Of a stretch of DNA of 64,000 nucleotides, positions 26,366 through 35,552 are shown piece after piece. Within the stretch, counting starts at the first letter, position 1. Every line of letters begins with the position of its first letter. The position numbers and the translations under genes are program-made. The DNA is from Rhodospirillales bacterium (GTDB lineage: Bacteria; Pseudomonadota; Alphaproteobacteria; Acetobacterales; Acetobacteraceae), in NCBI GenBank assembly GCA_025352665.1, contig JANXSM010000163.1, forward strand, positions 45,273 through 109,272, in the 5' to 3' direction. The notes under the pieces are model-generated. The model was not told the origin of the DNA. It made no database searches and saw nothing but the letters and a program-made list of their open reading frames with translations.

Positions 26366-27214
26366 TCAGATATCGGCGAACACGGGAACCGGCACGCCTT
26401 CGAGCGATGTCGGCAGGCGGAACAATCCGCCGTCGAGACTGGTGGCTTGCGTGTCGCCGCGCCGCAGCGAGGTCACATAAAGATAGCCTGGCGTAAAGCA
26501 CGGCATGGTCGGCGATGAGATTGGCATCGGCACGCTCTCGGCGAGGGGGCCGTCAGGGGTGAAGCGGTTGAGCCGTCCAGCCGACACGCCGGCCGACCAG
26601 TAACAGCCTTCACTGTCGGTCGCAGCGCCATCGGGGTGGCCTTCCTCGGTCGTCACGCGGGCGAATTCACGCCGGTTGCTGATCTCGCCGTGGCGATAGT
26701 CCCATGCGTCGATGCGGCCCTGGGTGCTGCAGGAATGGTACATGGTGCCGCCGTCGGGCGACCAGGCCAGCCCGTTGGAAACCATGTAGCCAGAGGATTT
26801 GCGCGTGATCGCCCCATCGGCGGTCACGCGGTACAGATGGCCGAGCGGGCCGCGGGGCGTGCTCTCGTCCATGCTGCCCACCCAGAAGCTGCCGTCCGGG
26901 CCGACCTTGCCGTCGTTCAGCCGGTTGGTCGGTGGCTCGTCGATCAGTTTGGTGAATTCGGTGATCGCAGAGTTAGTGAGGTCGAAGAACACTACCTGCT
27001 TGCGCAGCGCCACCAGCAGCCGGCCGGAGGCGCATAGGGCGAAGCTTCCAACGTTCTCGGGCAGTTGCCAGCTCTGTTTGGCGCCATCCGCCAGCGAAAG
27101 GGCGTGGATCCGCCCAGCCGGAATGTCGCAGAACAACAGGCGGCGGTTCGGCGCGTCCCACACCGGGCCCTCGCCGGTGCCGCATTTCAGGTCCCATACC
27201 AGTTCGGCTTGCAT
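26366..27214 (-). CDS. SMP-30/gluconolactonase-family lactonase
   Basis: A 282-residue six-bladed beta-propeller lactonase. Metal-site markers are GEGPVWDAPNRRLLFCDI (Glu), TNRLNDGKVGPDGSFWVGSMD (Asn), SNGLAWSPDG (Asn) and EEGHPDGAATDSEGCYWSA (Asp). The family opens sugar-acid lactones. It is co-transcribed with the uronate dehydrogenase-like gene, so galactaro- or glucarolactone is the likely substrate. GGAGG eight bases ahead supports ATG 27214. The protein lacks a signal peptide, so it is cytoplasmic. Confidence 0.87.
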   Translation of the reverse strand: MQAELVWDLKCGTGEGPVWDAPNRRLLFCDIPAGRIHALSLADGAKQSWQLPENVGSFALCASGRLLVALRKQVVFFDLTNSAITEFTKLIDEPPTNRLNDGKVGPDGSFWVGSMDESTPRGPLGHLYRVTADGAITRKSSGYMVSNGLAWSPDGGTMYHSCSTQGRIDAWDYRHGEISNRREFARVTTEEGHPDGAATDSEGCYWSAGVSAGRLNRFTPDGPLAESVPMPISSPTMPCFTPGYLYVTSLRRGDTQATSLDGGLFRLPTSLEGVPVPVFADI

Positions 27215-27314
27215 CGAAGTCCTCCCGCGCGGAGTGGGGCACCAGGAACGCCTTCGCGTCAACCACCACGCAGCTGACCTTGCAACAGCGCACGCGGTTG
27301 GGAACACTGGCGGG

Positions 27315-28661
27315 ATGAACACATTGCACGAGCTCGCCGGCGCTCTCGAGACCGGCACCACCACCTCCCGCGCGCTGGTGGAGCAATGCCTCGCCCGTAT
27401 CGACGACCCCACCGGCGAGGGCAGCCGGGTGTTTCTCAAGGTGTATCGCGACCAGGCGCTGGTGGCGGCGGACGCAGCGGACGCGCAGCGCCGGGCCGGG
27501 CGCGCCGCGGGACCGTTCGCGGGCATTCCCGCCAGCATCAAGGACCTGTTCGACATCGCCGGCGAACCGACGCCGGCCGGCTCCGTGGTGCTGGCCGACG
27601 CACCGCCGGCCAAGGTCTCGGCGCCCTTGATCCAACGGCTGCTGGCGGCCGGGTTCATTCCCATGGGCCGCACCAACATGACGGAGTTCGCCTTTTCCGG
27701 CCTCGGGATCAATGCACACTGGGGCACGCCGGCCAGCCCCTGGGACCGCGCCTCCGCCCGTATTCCCGGCGGCAGCTCATCCGGGGCCGCGGTGTCGATC
27801 AGCGACGGCATGGCGTTCGCGGCCCTGGGCACCGACACTGGCGGATCGTGCCGGGTGCCGGCCGCCATGTGCGGCGTGGTCGGCTACAAACCCACGGCGC
27901 GGCGCGTGCCGATCACAGGCGTGCTGCCGTTGTCACCCAGCCTCGATTCGGTGGGTCCGCTGGCCAACTCCGTTGCCTGCTGTGCGGCAGTCGACGCCAT
28001 CCTGGCCGGCGAGCCGGTCACGCCGCTGCGGCCGTTCCCGCTGACCGGGCTGCGGCTGGCCATTCCTTCCAACATCATGCTCGACGGGCTCGACAGCCAT
28101 GTCGCCGCGGGGTTCGCCCGCGCGCTGGAACAGCTGGAGACCGCCGGCTGCGTCATCATGGAGCACCGGTTTGCCGCCATGGACGAGATTGCTCCCGCCC
28201 ACGCCCGCGCGAGCCTGGCCAGCGCCGAGGCCTTCGCCTGGCACCGCAAGCTCATCACGGAACACGGCGACCGCTATGACCCGCGTATTCGCCCCCGCAT
28301 CGCGCGCGGCGCCACCATGCCGGCCTCCGACTGCATCGACCTGGTGAACGCCCGCGCCGGCATCATTGCGAGCATGAATGAGGAGACGCAGGATTTCGAT
28401 ATGCTGATCATGCCGACTTGCCCGCTGATCCCGCCGCCGATCGCAGAGCTCGACGACGAGGCGGAATACAACCGCGTCAACACCTTGCAGCTACGCAACA
28501 CCACGATCGGCAATTTTCTGGATCGCTGTGCCATCAGCCTGCCCTGCCACCGTGCGGGCGAGGCGCCGGTCGGGCTGATGCTGATGGGCGAGACGATGGG
28601 CGATGCCCGGCTGTTCCGGATCGCCGCCGCTATGGAACAGATACTGGCCCAGGCCGCCTGA
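27315..28661 (+). CDS. Amidase signature family enzyme
   Basis: A 448-residue amidase. The Ser-cisSer-Lys triad is complete: Lys in PASIKDLFDIAG near residue 78, cis-Ser in PGGSSSGAAVS near residue 155 and nucleophile Ser in DTGGSCRVPAA near residue 178. It has no GatA-specific features beyond the shared fold and no GatB/GatC nearby, so a stand-alone amidase acting on small amides is likely. It is divergent from the lactonase gene. Its start ATG at 27315 replaces a longer frame that runs back through that gene's antisense. Confidence 0.88.
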   Translation: MNTLHELAGALETGTTTSRALVEQCLARIDDPTGEGSRVFLKVYRDQALVAADAADAQRRAGRAAGPFAGIPASIKDLFDIAGEPTPAGSVVLADAPPAKVSAPLIQRLLAAGFIPMGRTNMTEFAFSGLGINAHWGTPASPWDRASARIPGGSSSGAAVSISDGMAFAALGTDTGGSCRVPAAMCGVVGYKPTARRVPITGVLPLSPSLDSVGPLANSVACCAAVDAILAGEPVTPLRPFPLTGLRLAIPSNIMLDGLDSHVAAGFARALEQLETAGCVIMEHRFAAMDEIAPAHARASLASAEAFAWHRKLITEHGDRYDPRIRPRIARGATMPASDCIDLVNARAGIIASMNEETQDFDMLIMPTCPLIPPPIAELDDEAEYNRVNTLQLRNTTIGNFLDRCAISLPCHRAGEAPVGLMLMGETMGDARLFRIAAAMEQILAQAA

Positions 28662-28732
28662 ACCACCCACCCGAGACTATGGTGGTTAGCAGCGCGCTGC
28701 CGCTCGACCGCAAGCCCTCTCGCGCGACAGCG

Positions 28733-29629
28733 TCAGGGTTGGCGTTCCGGCAGCGCGATCCCCGCCAGCATCTGCCAGAAGCGGATTACGAAGGCATCGT
28801 CCTTGGCGCCGTTGCCTGCCGCGGCGGCGGCCAGGAACAGCTGGTGCGCGGTGGAAGCCATGGGCAGCGGAAAGGTCAGCGCGCGCGCCTGGTCGAGCAC
28901 GATGCCGAGGTCTTTGACGAAAATATTCACCGACGACCGCGGCGTGTCGTCTCCCGCCAGGATGTGCGGCACGCGGTTCTGGAACATCCAAGACGAGCCG
29001 GCGGAGGTGCTGATCACATCGAACAGCGTCTGCGGATCGGCGCCGGCGCGAATGCCGAGCGCCATGGCCTCGGCGGCAGCGGCGATATGCACGCCGGCCA
29101 GCAGCTGGTTCACCATCTTGACGGTGCTGCCGATGCCGGCCTCGTCGCCCAGTCGCCAGATCTTGGCTCCGATAGCGGAAAGCACCGGCTCGGCGCGCTC
29201 GAACGCGAGGGGCGTGCCGGAGGCCATGATCGTCATGGTGCCGGCCTGCGCTGCGCCGGCACCGCCGGACACAGGGGCATCGAGCAGCAGCAGCTGATGC
29301 TCGGCGAGCCTGGCACCCATGGCGCGCGCCGCTTCGGGGGCGAGGGTTGTGCAGCACAGCACCACCGCCCCCGGCGCAAGGCGCGGCAGGCAACTTTCCG
29401 CGCCGAACAGCACCTCGTTCGCCTGTGCGGCGTTGACGACGAAGATCACCAGCGCCTCGACGCCCTGCGGAAGCTCGGACGCCTTGCCGACGGCAGCGCC
29501 ACCGGCCGTGACCAGCTCCGCCCTTGCGCTCTCGCGCAGTTCGCAGCCGGTCACGTCGTGGCCCTTCGCGACAAGGTTGAGCGCCGCCCCCATGCCCATT
29601 GAGCCCAGGCCGATCACGGCAACGCGCAT
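28733..29629 (-). CDS. ltnD: Beta-hydroxyacid dehydrogenase, L-threonate dehydrogenase-like
   Basis: A 298-residue 3-hydroxyisobutyrate/6-phosphogluconate dehydrogenase-type protein. NAD site VIGLGSMGMGAALNL at the N-terminus, substrate loop APVSGGAGAAQAGT near residue 118, and the catalytic-Lys segment GIGSTVKMVNQLLAGVHIAA near residue 168. Resemblance to L-threonate dehydrogenase (LtnD) is by overall sequence feel and by sugar-acid neighbours; other substrates such as tartronate semialdehyde are possible. It ends convergently with the amidase gene across a short AACCACC/GGTGGTT hairpin. Confidence 0.82.
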   Translation of the reverse strand: MRVAVIGLGSMGMGAALNLVAKGHDVTGCELRESARAELVTAGGAAVGKASELPQGVEALVIFVVNAAQANEVLFGAESCLPRLAPGAVVLCCTTLAPEAARAMGARLAEHQLLLLDAPVSGGAGAAQAGTMTIMASGTPLAFERAEPVLSAIGAKIWRLGDEAGIGSTVKMVNQLLAGVHIAAAAEAMALGIRAGADPQTLFDVISTSAGSSWMFQNRVPHILAGDDTPRSSVNIFVKDLGIVLDQARALTFPLPMASTAHQLFLAAAAAGNGAKDDAFVIRFWQMLAGIALPERQP

Positions 29630-29642
29630 GGTAGAACTCGAT

Positions 29643-30593
29643 TCAGAAGATGTTGCGAAAACGTTCGACAGCGGCCACCAGGGCGCGGCGGATGCCCGGT
29701 TCTAGGGCCGAATGCCCGGCGTCCGGCACCATCGTCAGCCGCGCCATCGGCCAGGCGGCGGTGAGCTCGAAGGCGGTGACCGGCGGGCAGATCATGTCGT
29801 AGCGACCCTGCACGATTTCGGCGGGGATCCGCGCCAGCCGGTGCATATGGGCAAGCAGGCCACCCTCGGGCAGGAACAGGTCATTGGCGAAAAAATGCGC
29901 CTCGATGCGCGCCAGACCGAGCGCCGTGCGGTCCTGCGCAAAACTGAGCACCGAATCGGGGCTGGGCAGCAGCGTGCTGCACGAGCCTTCGTACATCGAC
30001 CAGGCGCGCGCCGCGGGCATGTGCACGCCGGGATCCGGATCGCACAGACGCGCCAGGTAGCTGCCCAGCAGATCGGACCGTTCCGCCTCCGGCAGGAAGC
30101 TCGTGAAGCCGTTGTGCGCCTCAGGGAAGATCGACCCCATGCCATGCAGAAACCAATCGACCTCGGAACGACGCCCCAGGAACACGCCGCGCAGCACGAG
30201 GCCCGCCACGCGCTCGGGATGCGCCTGGGCGTAGGCCAATGCGAGCGTGGAGCCCCAGGAGCCGCCGAACAGCAGCCAGCGGTCGATGCCCAGATGCTGG
30301 CGCAGGATCTCGATATCCGCGACCAGGTCGGGCGTGGTGTTCTCCTCGACCAGACCCAGCGGCCGGGAGCGACCGGCGCCGCGCTGGTCGTAGATCACCA
30401 GCCGCCAGTGATGCGGATCGAAGAAACGCCGGTGCACCGCCCCGGCCCCGGCGCCGGGGCCGCCATGTAGGAACAGCGCGGGCAAACCGTTGGGGTTGCC
30501 GCATTGCTCCCAGTACATGACATGGGTGCGCGTGACCGGCAGTTGGCCGGTCTCATAAGGCCCGATATCGGGAAACAGGTCACCGCGTGGCAT
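29643..30593 (-). CDS. pip: Prolyl aminopeptidase
   Basis: A 316-residue alpha/beta hydrolase of peptidase family S33. The oxyanion strand HGGPGAGAG (near residue 42), the nucleophile elbow GGSWGSTLALAYAQ (near 110) and the substrate-binding GVFLGRRSEVDWFLHG block are typical of Pro iminopeptidase, as is the late VQGRYDMICPP with the acid residue and DAGHSA with His. It cleaves N-terminal proline from peptides in the cytoplasm. The gene follows 13 bp upstream of ltnD on the same strand. Length normal. Confidence 0.93.
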   Translation of the reverse strand: MPRGDLFPDIGPYETGQLPVTRTHVMYWEQCGNPNGLPALFLHGGPGAGAGAVHRRFFDPHHWRLVIYDQRGAGRSRPLGLVEENTTPDLVADIEILRQHLGIDRWLLFGGSWGSTLALAYAQAHPERVAGLVLRGVFLGRRSEVDWFLHGMGSIFPEAHNGFTSFLPEAERSDLLGSYLARLCDPDPGVHMPAARAWSMYEGSCSTLLPSPDSVLSFAQDRTALGLARIEAHFFANDLFLPEGGLLAHMHRLARIPAEIVQGRYDMICPPVTAFELTAAWPMARLTMVPDAGHSALEPGIRRALVAAVERFRNIF

Positions 30594-30634
30594 AGCCTGT
30601 CTATACGGGCAGGTTTCGATCGGGAGAAGAGTGC

Positions 30635-30985
30635 ATGGAGCGGGTTTTTGTTGGTTTGGGCGGTTTGGCGGGGCTGACCGGCATGGCGATGTCGGTGTAC
30701 GCGGCCCATGTGATGACCGGGGCGGCTCAGGCCTCCACCACGACCGCAGTGGAGATGCAGATGTTCCATGCCCTGGCGCTGCTGTTCGTGGCGATGTGGG
30801 CGCGGCGCGGCGGGTGGCTGATCCAGCTGGCCGGTGTCGCCTTCGCCGTTGGCATCGTGCTGTTCTGCGGCTCCATCTACGTCACCTACCTGCGCGGCGT
30901 CCGAATGACCGAATACGCGCCTGCCGGGGGCATGTTCCTGATGGGCGGCTGGCTGCTGCTGATGCTCTGCGCGTTCCGCCGGTGA
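30635..30985 (+). CDS. DUF423 family membrane protein (YgdD-like)
   Basis: A 116-residue protein with four hydrophobic segments and the family markers LGGLAGLTGMAMSVYAAH, an EMQMFHALALLF helix and AVGIVLFCGSIYV. This is DUF423 (YgdD/TMEM256). It overlaps the next gene by four bases (GTGA). In E. coli ygdD also sits directly next to rlmM, so the pair is an ancient neighbour arrangement, although no functional tie is established. Confidence 0.9.
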   Translation: MERVFVGLGGLAGLTGMAMSVYAAHVMTGAAQASTTTAVEMQMFHALALLFVAMWARRGGWLIQLAGVAFAVGIVLFCGSIYVTYLRGVRMTEYAPAGGMFLMGGWLLLMLCAFRR

Positions 30986-31890
30986 GCGTCGGCGCCGCCT
31001 ATCTCGCACCCGAGGGCCTGGAAGCCACGCTGGAAGCCGAGCTGGCCCGTGCCGGTGTCGCAATCGAGCGTTGGCACGGACGGCTCGCCCTGTCGCCCGA
31101 TGCTCCCGTCCCCAGCGTCTGGGCGCTCGACGTGTGGACCGACCCGCGCGAGATCGCCATCACCTCGATCAAATCGGCGGCGGACGCGCTGCGGTCTCTG
31201 CAGCGCAACTGGCAGGCCTACGGGGTTGAGCATCACCGCCGCATGGCCCTGATCGCCGAACGCCTGCCGCCGGTGAAGGCGCGGCCGCTGGTGTTCCCCG
31301 AACCCGCACCCTCCGGCCACCTCGGCGCCTGGACGCTGCTGGCGCCCGACCTCATGCTGGCCAGCCCGACCAAGACCAGCCCGTTCGTCAACGGCGAATG
31401 CGTGTTCGTGGAAGACCATATCGGGCCGCCTTCCCGCGCCTACCTCAAGCTGTGGGAGGCCTGTACCCGCATCGGCGCCTGGCCGCAGCCTGGCCAGACG
31501 TGCCTCGACCTCGGCGCCTCGCCCGGCGGCTGGACCTGGGCGATCGCGAAATTGGGTGCCACCGTCACCGCCATCGACAAGGCGGCGCTGGCCGAGAACG
31601 TCGCCGCCATGTCCGGCGTGACGCTGCGCGCGGGCAGCGCCTTCGCACTCGCCCCCGAACCGGTCGACTGGCTGTTCAGCGACATCATCGCCTACCCCGA
31701 CCGGCTGCTGGCGATGGTTAAAACCTGGATCGAGGCCGGCACCACCGGCCGGATCGTCTGCACCATCAAGCTGCAAGGCGATACCGACCACGACGCAGTG
31801 GCAGAATTCGCAGCCCTGCCCGGCGCCACAGTGATGCACCTGTTCCACAACAAGCACGAATTGACCTTCTGCTGGAACCGCTCTCGGTAG
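30982..31890 (+). CDS. rlmM: RlmM-like 2'-O-ribose methyltransferase
   Basis: A 302-residue SAM-dependent methylase. It has an N-terminal THUMP-like part (APEGLEATLEAELARAG) and an FtsJ/RrmJ-type catalytic domain: SAM motif LDLGASPGGWTWAIAKLGA near residue 175, AIDKAAL, the acidic FSDIIAYP motif and Lys in CTIKLQGDTDHD, with the last element HNKHELTF. The K-D-K-E tetrad is accounted for. E. coli RlmM methylates C2498 of 23S rRNA; target here is assumed from family and context. GTG start at 30982 overlaps the DUF423 stop. Shorter than E. coli RlmM in the N-terminal part. Confidence 0.82.
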   Translation: MSVGAAYLAPEGLEATLEAELARAGVAIERWHGRLALSPDAPVPSVWALDVWTDPREIAITSIKSAADALRSLQRNWQAYGVEHHRRMALIAERLPPVKARPLVFPEPAPSGHLGAWTLLAPDLMLASPTKTSPFVNGECVFVEDHIGPPSRAYLKLWEACTRIGAWPQPGQTCLDLGASPGGWTWAIAKLGATVTAIDKAALAENVAAMSGVTLRAGSAFALAPEPVDWLFSDIIAYPDRLLAMVKTWIEAGTTGRIVCTIKLQGDTDHDAVAEFAALPGATVMHLFHNKHELTFCWNRSR

Positions 31891-32448
31891 AGGTGCGGAG
31901 GAAGGCAAGGCGAGGCGCGTGGACCCACTTATACCGAGCGTCTATTAAACCCCATGACTCCAGCATTGCCGACGTTGGGGATAACCCGCGGCATTTCGGT
32001 TCAAAACTAACTTCTAGTGCGTGATGACCGGAGGTGGGGTCACCGAAAGGTCTGAATCACGCGATAAAGTAAAGAGCTAGGAACCTGTCTGAGTAATCAT
32101 GACCGCAACGAAAAACGGAAGAAGCTTGCTTCAGAGGGGTCGGGCTGAGTCTAAAAAGAATCAGCGCCGCCTTGGCCTTCCGTGCCGATAGCCAGTGAAT
32201 TATTCAATTCATAGAGAAATTCTGCGTCCGGCTGGTGTCCTGATGGGCGCAGATTGGGACACCAGAAATTTGATGATTGTGCCCAAATAATTCAGGCTTC
32301 TAGCTTATGCGGGCACGAGCGAGCCACGATGGTGCCAATTCATAGATTGGACGCCTGGGAGAGAGTGCCTTCTCGTCGTTTGTCCAGTGCGATTGAAATC
32401 CGTCCAACCCAGCCGACCATTCCCCGCTTCAGTTCTACACTGAGACTT
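31891..32448. other. Intergenic region with a half element
   Basis: No gene recognised over about 560 bp. GC content falls against the left flank. It holds the left half of a two-hairpin element (32015-32080), a possible ACCCC/GGGG hairpin near 31958-31985, and AT-rich spacer. It marks the border between intact sequence to the left and the pseudogene cluster to the right. Confidence 0.5.
32015..32080. mobile_element. Left half of a TA-flanked two-hairpin element (copy 3)
   Basis: TA followed by GTGCGTGATGACCGGAGGTGG and on to AATCACGCGATAAAGTAAAGAGCTAG, which matches the first hairpin and linker of the complete copy at 33401. The second hairpin is missing; different sequence begins at GAACCTGTCTGAG. 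Confidence 0.6.
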
Positions 32449-33161
32449 CTACCGGCTGGAGGAGCGGCCGTACCGAAGGAGCCGAAGCGCGTTCAGCGTT
32501 ACGATCACCGTCGCACCCGTATCCGCGAGCACTGCGATCCACAGGCCCGTCACACCCACGATCGTCGTGACCAGGAACAGGCCCTTGAGGCTGAGCGCGA
32601 TCCCAATATTCTGGTGAATGTTCGCCAGCGTCGCGCGCGCGAGCCTGATCAGGGAGGCCACGTCGCCGACGCGGTTGTTGAGCAGAGCCGCATCGGCAGC
32701 TTCGAGTGCGACATCGGTCCCACTTCTTATCGCGATCCCGACGGCGGCGGCCGCGAGTGCGGGGCTGTCGTTGATGCCGTCGCCGACCATCGCGGTCAGC
32801 GGACCCAGTCCGGCGATCTCGCGCAGCTTGTCCGCCGGCAACAGTTCCGCTCTGACTTCGACTTTAAGTGTGTCGCCGATCGCCTTTACTGTCCGGGCAT
32901 TGTCGCCGGACAGGATGACGGTCCGAAGCCCCATGTTCCGGAGCTCCGCGATTCCAGCCGCTGCATCTGCACGTGGTTCGTCGCGCAGGGCGATGAAACC
33001 CAACAGTATGCCATCAGCGACAACGAGGACCACTGTCTTCCCAGCACTCTCCAGTTCACCGATGCCGGAGACGGCTTCCAGCAAACTCGCAAGGTAGTTT
33101 CCGAGATGGCGAGGCGAACCCACCAACACGTGTTTGCCGGTGACCACTGCCTCGTCTGCCA
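32449..33161 (-). pseudogene. C-terminal fragment of a P1B-type heavy-metal ATPase
   Basis: What remains is the end of the ATP-binding domain onward: GKHVLVGSPRHLG, GIAELRNMGLRTVILSGDN, the hinge motif AMVGDGINDSPALAAA, GTDVALEAADAALL and the last two membrane helices, ending VTLNALRLLR as in Cd/Zn/Cu ATPases. The metal-binding N-terminus, the first six helices with the CPx motif and the DKTG phosphorylation site are all absent. Upstream the sequence switches abruptly to a VOC-protein gene. Cannot be functional. Confidence 0.85.
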
Positions 33162-33609
33162 CGACAAGCCCCAGCGGTCCTTGCACCAGCTGCACATGCT
33201 CTCCGCAGCGCCATTGCCGACGATCGCGTTCCAATAGCGATCAGTCTCTTCCTGCGTGTCGGTAAAGACCTGGAAGCTGACCGCCTCGGTGGGGCTGAAG
33301 CGGGAGCCGCCGTTCAGCCCGACAAACGACTGACCGAGCAAAGTAAACTCTACGGCAATTTCCTGGCCACGCTTGGCCGACGGATTGTCCGCGGGCGAAT
33401 TAGAGCGTGATGACCGAAGGTGGAATCACCGAAAAGTCTGAATCACGCGATAAAACAGAGAGCTAGAGCGGGATTACGTCGCCTATCAGACGTCATTCCG
33501 CTCTAAGCGCCGGGCCGACATGCGTATTGGGGAACACGCTGGCGTAGAACTCCGCGGCCTCTCGGGCCTGACCGCGGTCGAACCACGGGCAGGTTGTCAT
33601 CTTTGTCAT
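33160..33609 (-). pseudogene. PhnB-like VOC protein gene interrupted by a two-hairpin element
   Basis: Start MTKMTTCPWFDRGQ at 33609 with GGAGCAAG ahead, reading to FPNTHVGPAL, then the element (33401-33505), then NSPADNPSAKRGQEIAVEF and on to ESMCSWCKDRWGLSWQ. This is the PhnB/3-demethylubiquinone-methyltransferase-like VOC family. Deleting the element and one TA joins GPAL to NSPADN in frame. The C-terminus is also lost: right after LSWQ the sequence becomes a P-type ATPase. Confidence 0.88.
33401..33505. mobile_element. TA-flanked two-hairpin element (copy 4, 101 bp) inside a VOC gene
   Basis: Bounded by TA at 33401-33402 and 33504-33505. Imperfect terminal inverted repeats GAGCGTGATGACC and GAGCGGAATGACG. 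The first hairpin carries GCGTGAT...ATCACGC, the second is TAGAGCGGGATTACGTCG, CCTAT, then its partner. Removing 103 nt (element plus one TA) restores the VOC reading frame, which shows insertion with TA duplication. Confidence 0.88.
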
Positions 33610-33620
33610 CGTCTTGCTCC

Positions 33621-34124
33621 TTACTTTCCGCCAACCAACGCGAAGGCGGTGCCTTGTGGGTCGATACCCATCACGATGTGCATGCCGCCGGGCACTTCGT
33701 GCGGGCCCATCTTCACGGTGTCGCCACCGCCAGTGATCTTGGGGACCACGGCGTCGATCGACGGCACGTTGAAATAATAGGTCGCGCGCGTCGTCCATCC
33801 GGTACCTGCGGTCATCATCGCACCAATCCGCTGGCCGGCATGATCGATGAAGCAGTATTCGCCCATCTCACCCATCGCCATCGATTCGTTATTTTCCCAG
33901 TCGAACAATTCGCCGTAGAAGGCGAGCGCGGCCTGGTGGTCGCTGGTGACCAGTTCGTTCCAGCCACAACGCCTGGGCGCGGTGAGGATGCGGTAGTCGC
34001 CAATGCCCTCCATCCCCGAGGGCGCGATGCTCCAGCCAACCACGTCGGCTTAGAAGTTCTGCGCGCCATCGATGTCGATGGTCATCAGTTCGTACCTGAT
34101 CGGGGTGCCGTCAGAGTTGGCCAT
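33621..34124 (-). pseudogene. VOC-family protein with internal stop codon
   Basis: ATG at 34124 (MANSDGTPIRYELMTIDID, then GAQNF), a TAA, then ADVVGWSIAPSG in the same frame and on to the stop at 33621. The two halves form a normal glyoxalase/bleomycin-resistance (VOC) protein of 167 codons (WNELVTSDHQAALAFYGELF, GGMHIVMGIDPQGTAFALV). A Tyr codon probably became TAA. It lies between PhnB-like and DUF1428 genes of the same decayed operon. Confidence 0.85.
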
Positions 34125-34150
34125 TTCGCTCTCTCTTTCTGTTTGGTGAG

Positions 34151-34507
34151 TTATTGATCGACGATCGCGCGGAAGCCGCCGAAGATCAGGCGCAGGCGGA
34201 CGAGCGGTATCGGCTCGCCGTTGGGCTGCGTCCGCGGGTCTTCCATGACGTGTTTCATGCCAGCGTCGCGCGTTGCCTTGTCGGGCCATTCGATCCACGA
34301 AAGGACGACCGTCTCGCAGTCTTTGGCCTGGACCGCGCGGTAAAAGTCGGTGACCTTGCCATGCGAAAAGTCGTCGGCCCAGCCCTCGACTACCCGGGTA
34401 GCCCCGTGATCCTAAAAGATCGGCACCGCCTTTTCGGCAAAGAGGCGATAAGCTTCCTCCGTGGAGCCAGCCAAGATCGGGATCAGGAATCCTTCAGTAT
34501 ATATCGT
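34151..34507 (-). pseudogene. DUF1428 protein gene with lost start and internal stop
   Basis: Reading on the minus strand from 34507 gives (ACG)IYTEGFLIPILAGS, EEAYRLFAEKAVPIF, a TAG, then DHGATRVVEGWADDF and TDFYRAVQAKD, VVLSWIEWPDKATRDAG, ending RLIFGGFRAIVDQ. This is the DUF1428 family. The expected ATG is ACG, behind a good GGAGAG site, and one sense codon has become TAG. Two independent lesions make it a pseudogene. Confidence 0.82.
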
Positions 34508-34530
34508 TGCTTCTCTCCAATCGGCTTCGT

Positions 34531-35177
34531 TCAGGTCGGCACCCGGTCGGCATAAAGTGCGAGCTGGGCGGCCATCGCCTTGCGGTGCGCGGGCCGCGCT
34601 TCGCCGCGTTCGATATAGGCGGCGAGCTTCGGGAAGCGGTCCAGTTGCGTCGAGCCGCGCAAGCCGCCGAGCACTGAGATCAACATCAGATCGCCGACGG
34701 TGAACGTTTGTTTATCGATCCATTCGTTGTCGCCGAGCGCCTCCTCGAGATCCTGAAGACGGCCATGCAGATCTTCGACGACCTTGGCATGACGCGCCTT
34801 CGACCAGTCGCGATCGGCCTCGAAAATGTCGTTGACCGCGATTGCCATGACGAACGGCTCCACCGAATTGAGCGCGGCGACGAGCCACTGGATCGCACGG
34901 ATACGCGCCGCAGATCGGCCGGGATCAGTTGCGCGGCTCGCTCGGCAATGCGCAACACGATGCCATCTGATTCGAAAATCTCTACCTCGTCGTCGCGATA
35001 GGTCGGAACCTGCCCGAAGGGTTGATGGCAGCGATGCTCAGCCGTCTTGGCGTTGCGGATCAGCACAACGTCATAGGGCTGACCGACTTCCTCGCACGCC
35101 CAGCGCGCACGGATGTCGCGGACGAACCCCCGTGCGAACGGAGGAACCCAAGCGAAGGTGGTGATAATAGGGAGCAT
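34531..35177 (-). pseudogene. Glutathione S-transferase with frameshift
   Basis: ATG 35177 starts MLPIITTFAWVPPFARGF, a thioredoxin-fold N-domain with CEEVGQPYDVVLI and GQVPTYRDDEVEIFESDGI (cis-Pro and Glu-Ser glutathione motif). After QLIPAD near 34920 the frame shifts; the C-domain continues in another frame as ARIRAIQWLVAALNSVEPF and NEWIDKQTFTVGDLMLISVL to the stop at 34531. One small indel in the CTGCGGCGCG stretch explains the break. Confidence 0.85.
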
Positions 35178-35218
35178 ATTGTCCTCTCTGGCTTGTGGTT
35201 GGTTAGGTTCGACGGTTT

Positions 35219-35552
35219 TTACGCAAGTGCAATCAGCTCCCGCCGAAGTGTGTCGGGATCAATCAACTCGGCCTCAACCTTCTGGTGGGTCGCGCGCCAG
35301 AGCGGCACCGCTCGCGCGAGAGTTTCGCGACCGGCGTTCGTGAGGACGAGCAGTCTGCTGCGCCGGTCCGCATGATCGACGAGCACCTCGATCAGGCCGC
35401 GCCGTTCCATTGGTTTCATAGCGGCCGTCAGTGTCGTCCGGTCCATGGCGAGGAGTTGCGCCACGGGTGCCATCGGCGGCGGACTGGGTCGGTTCAATGA
35501 CATCAGTAGCGAGAACTGCCCATTGGTCAGATCGACGGGGCGAAGCGCCGCG
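35219..35552 (-). pseudogene. MarR-family regulator, 5' end replaced by an element remnant
   Basis: The frame LRPVDLTNGQFSLLMSLNRP, then PMAPVAQLLAMDRTTLTAAM and DHADRRSRLLVLT shows the winged-helix DNA-binding domain and wing of a MarR regulator through to ELIALA. The first helix of about 35-40 residues and the start codon are missing; the sequence runs straight into a degraded two-hairpin element. An internal ATG (35503) could give a protein without the dimerisation helix. It would have controlled the GST/VOC genes downstream. Confidence 0.8.
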
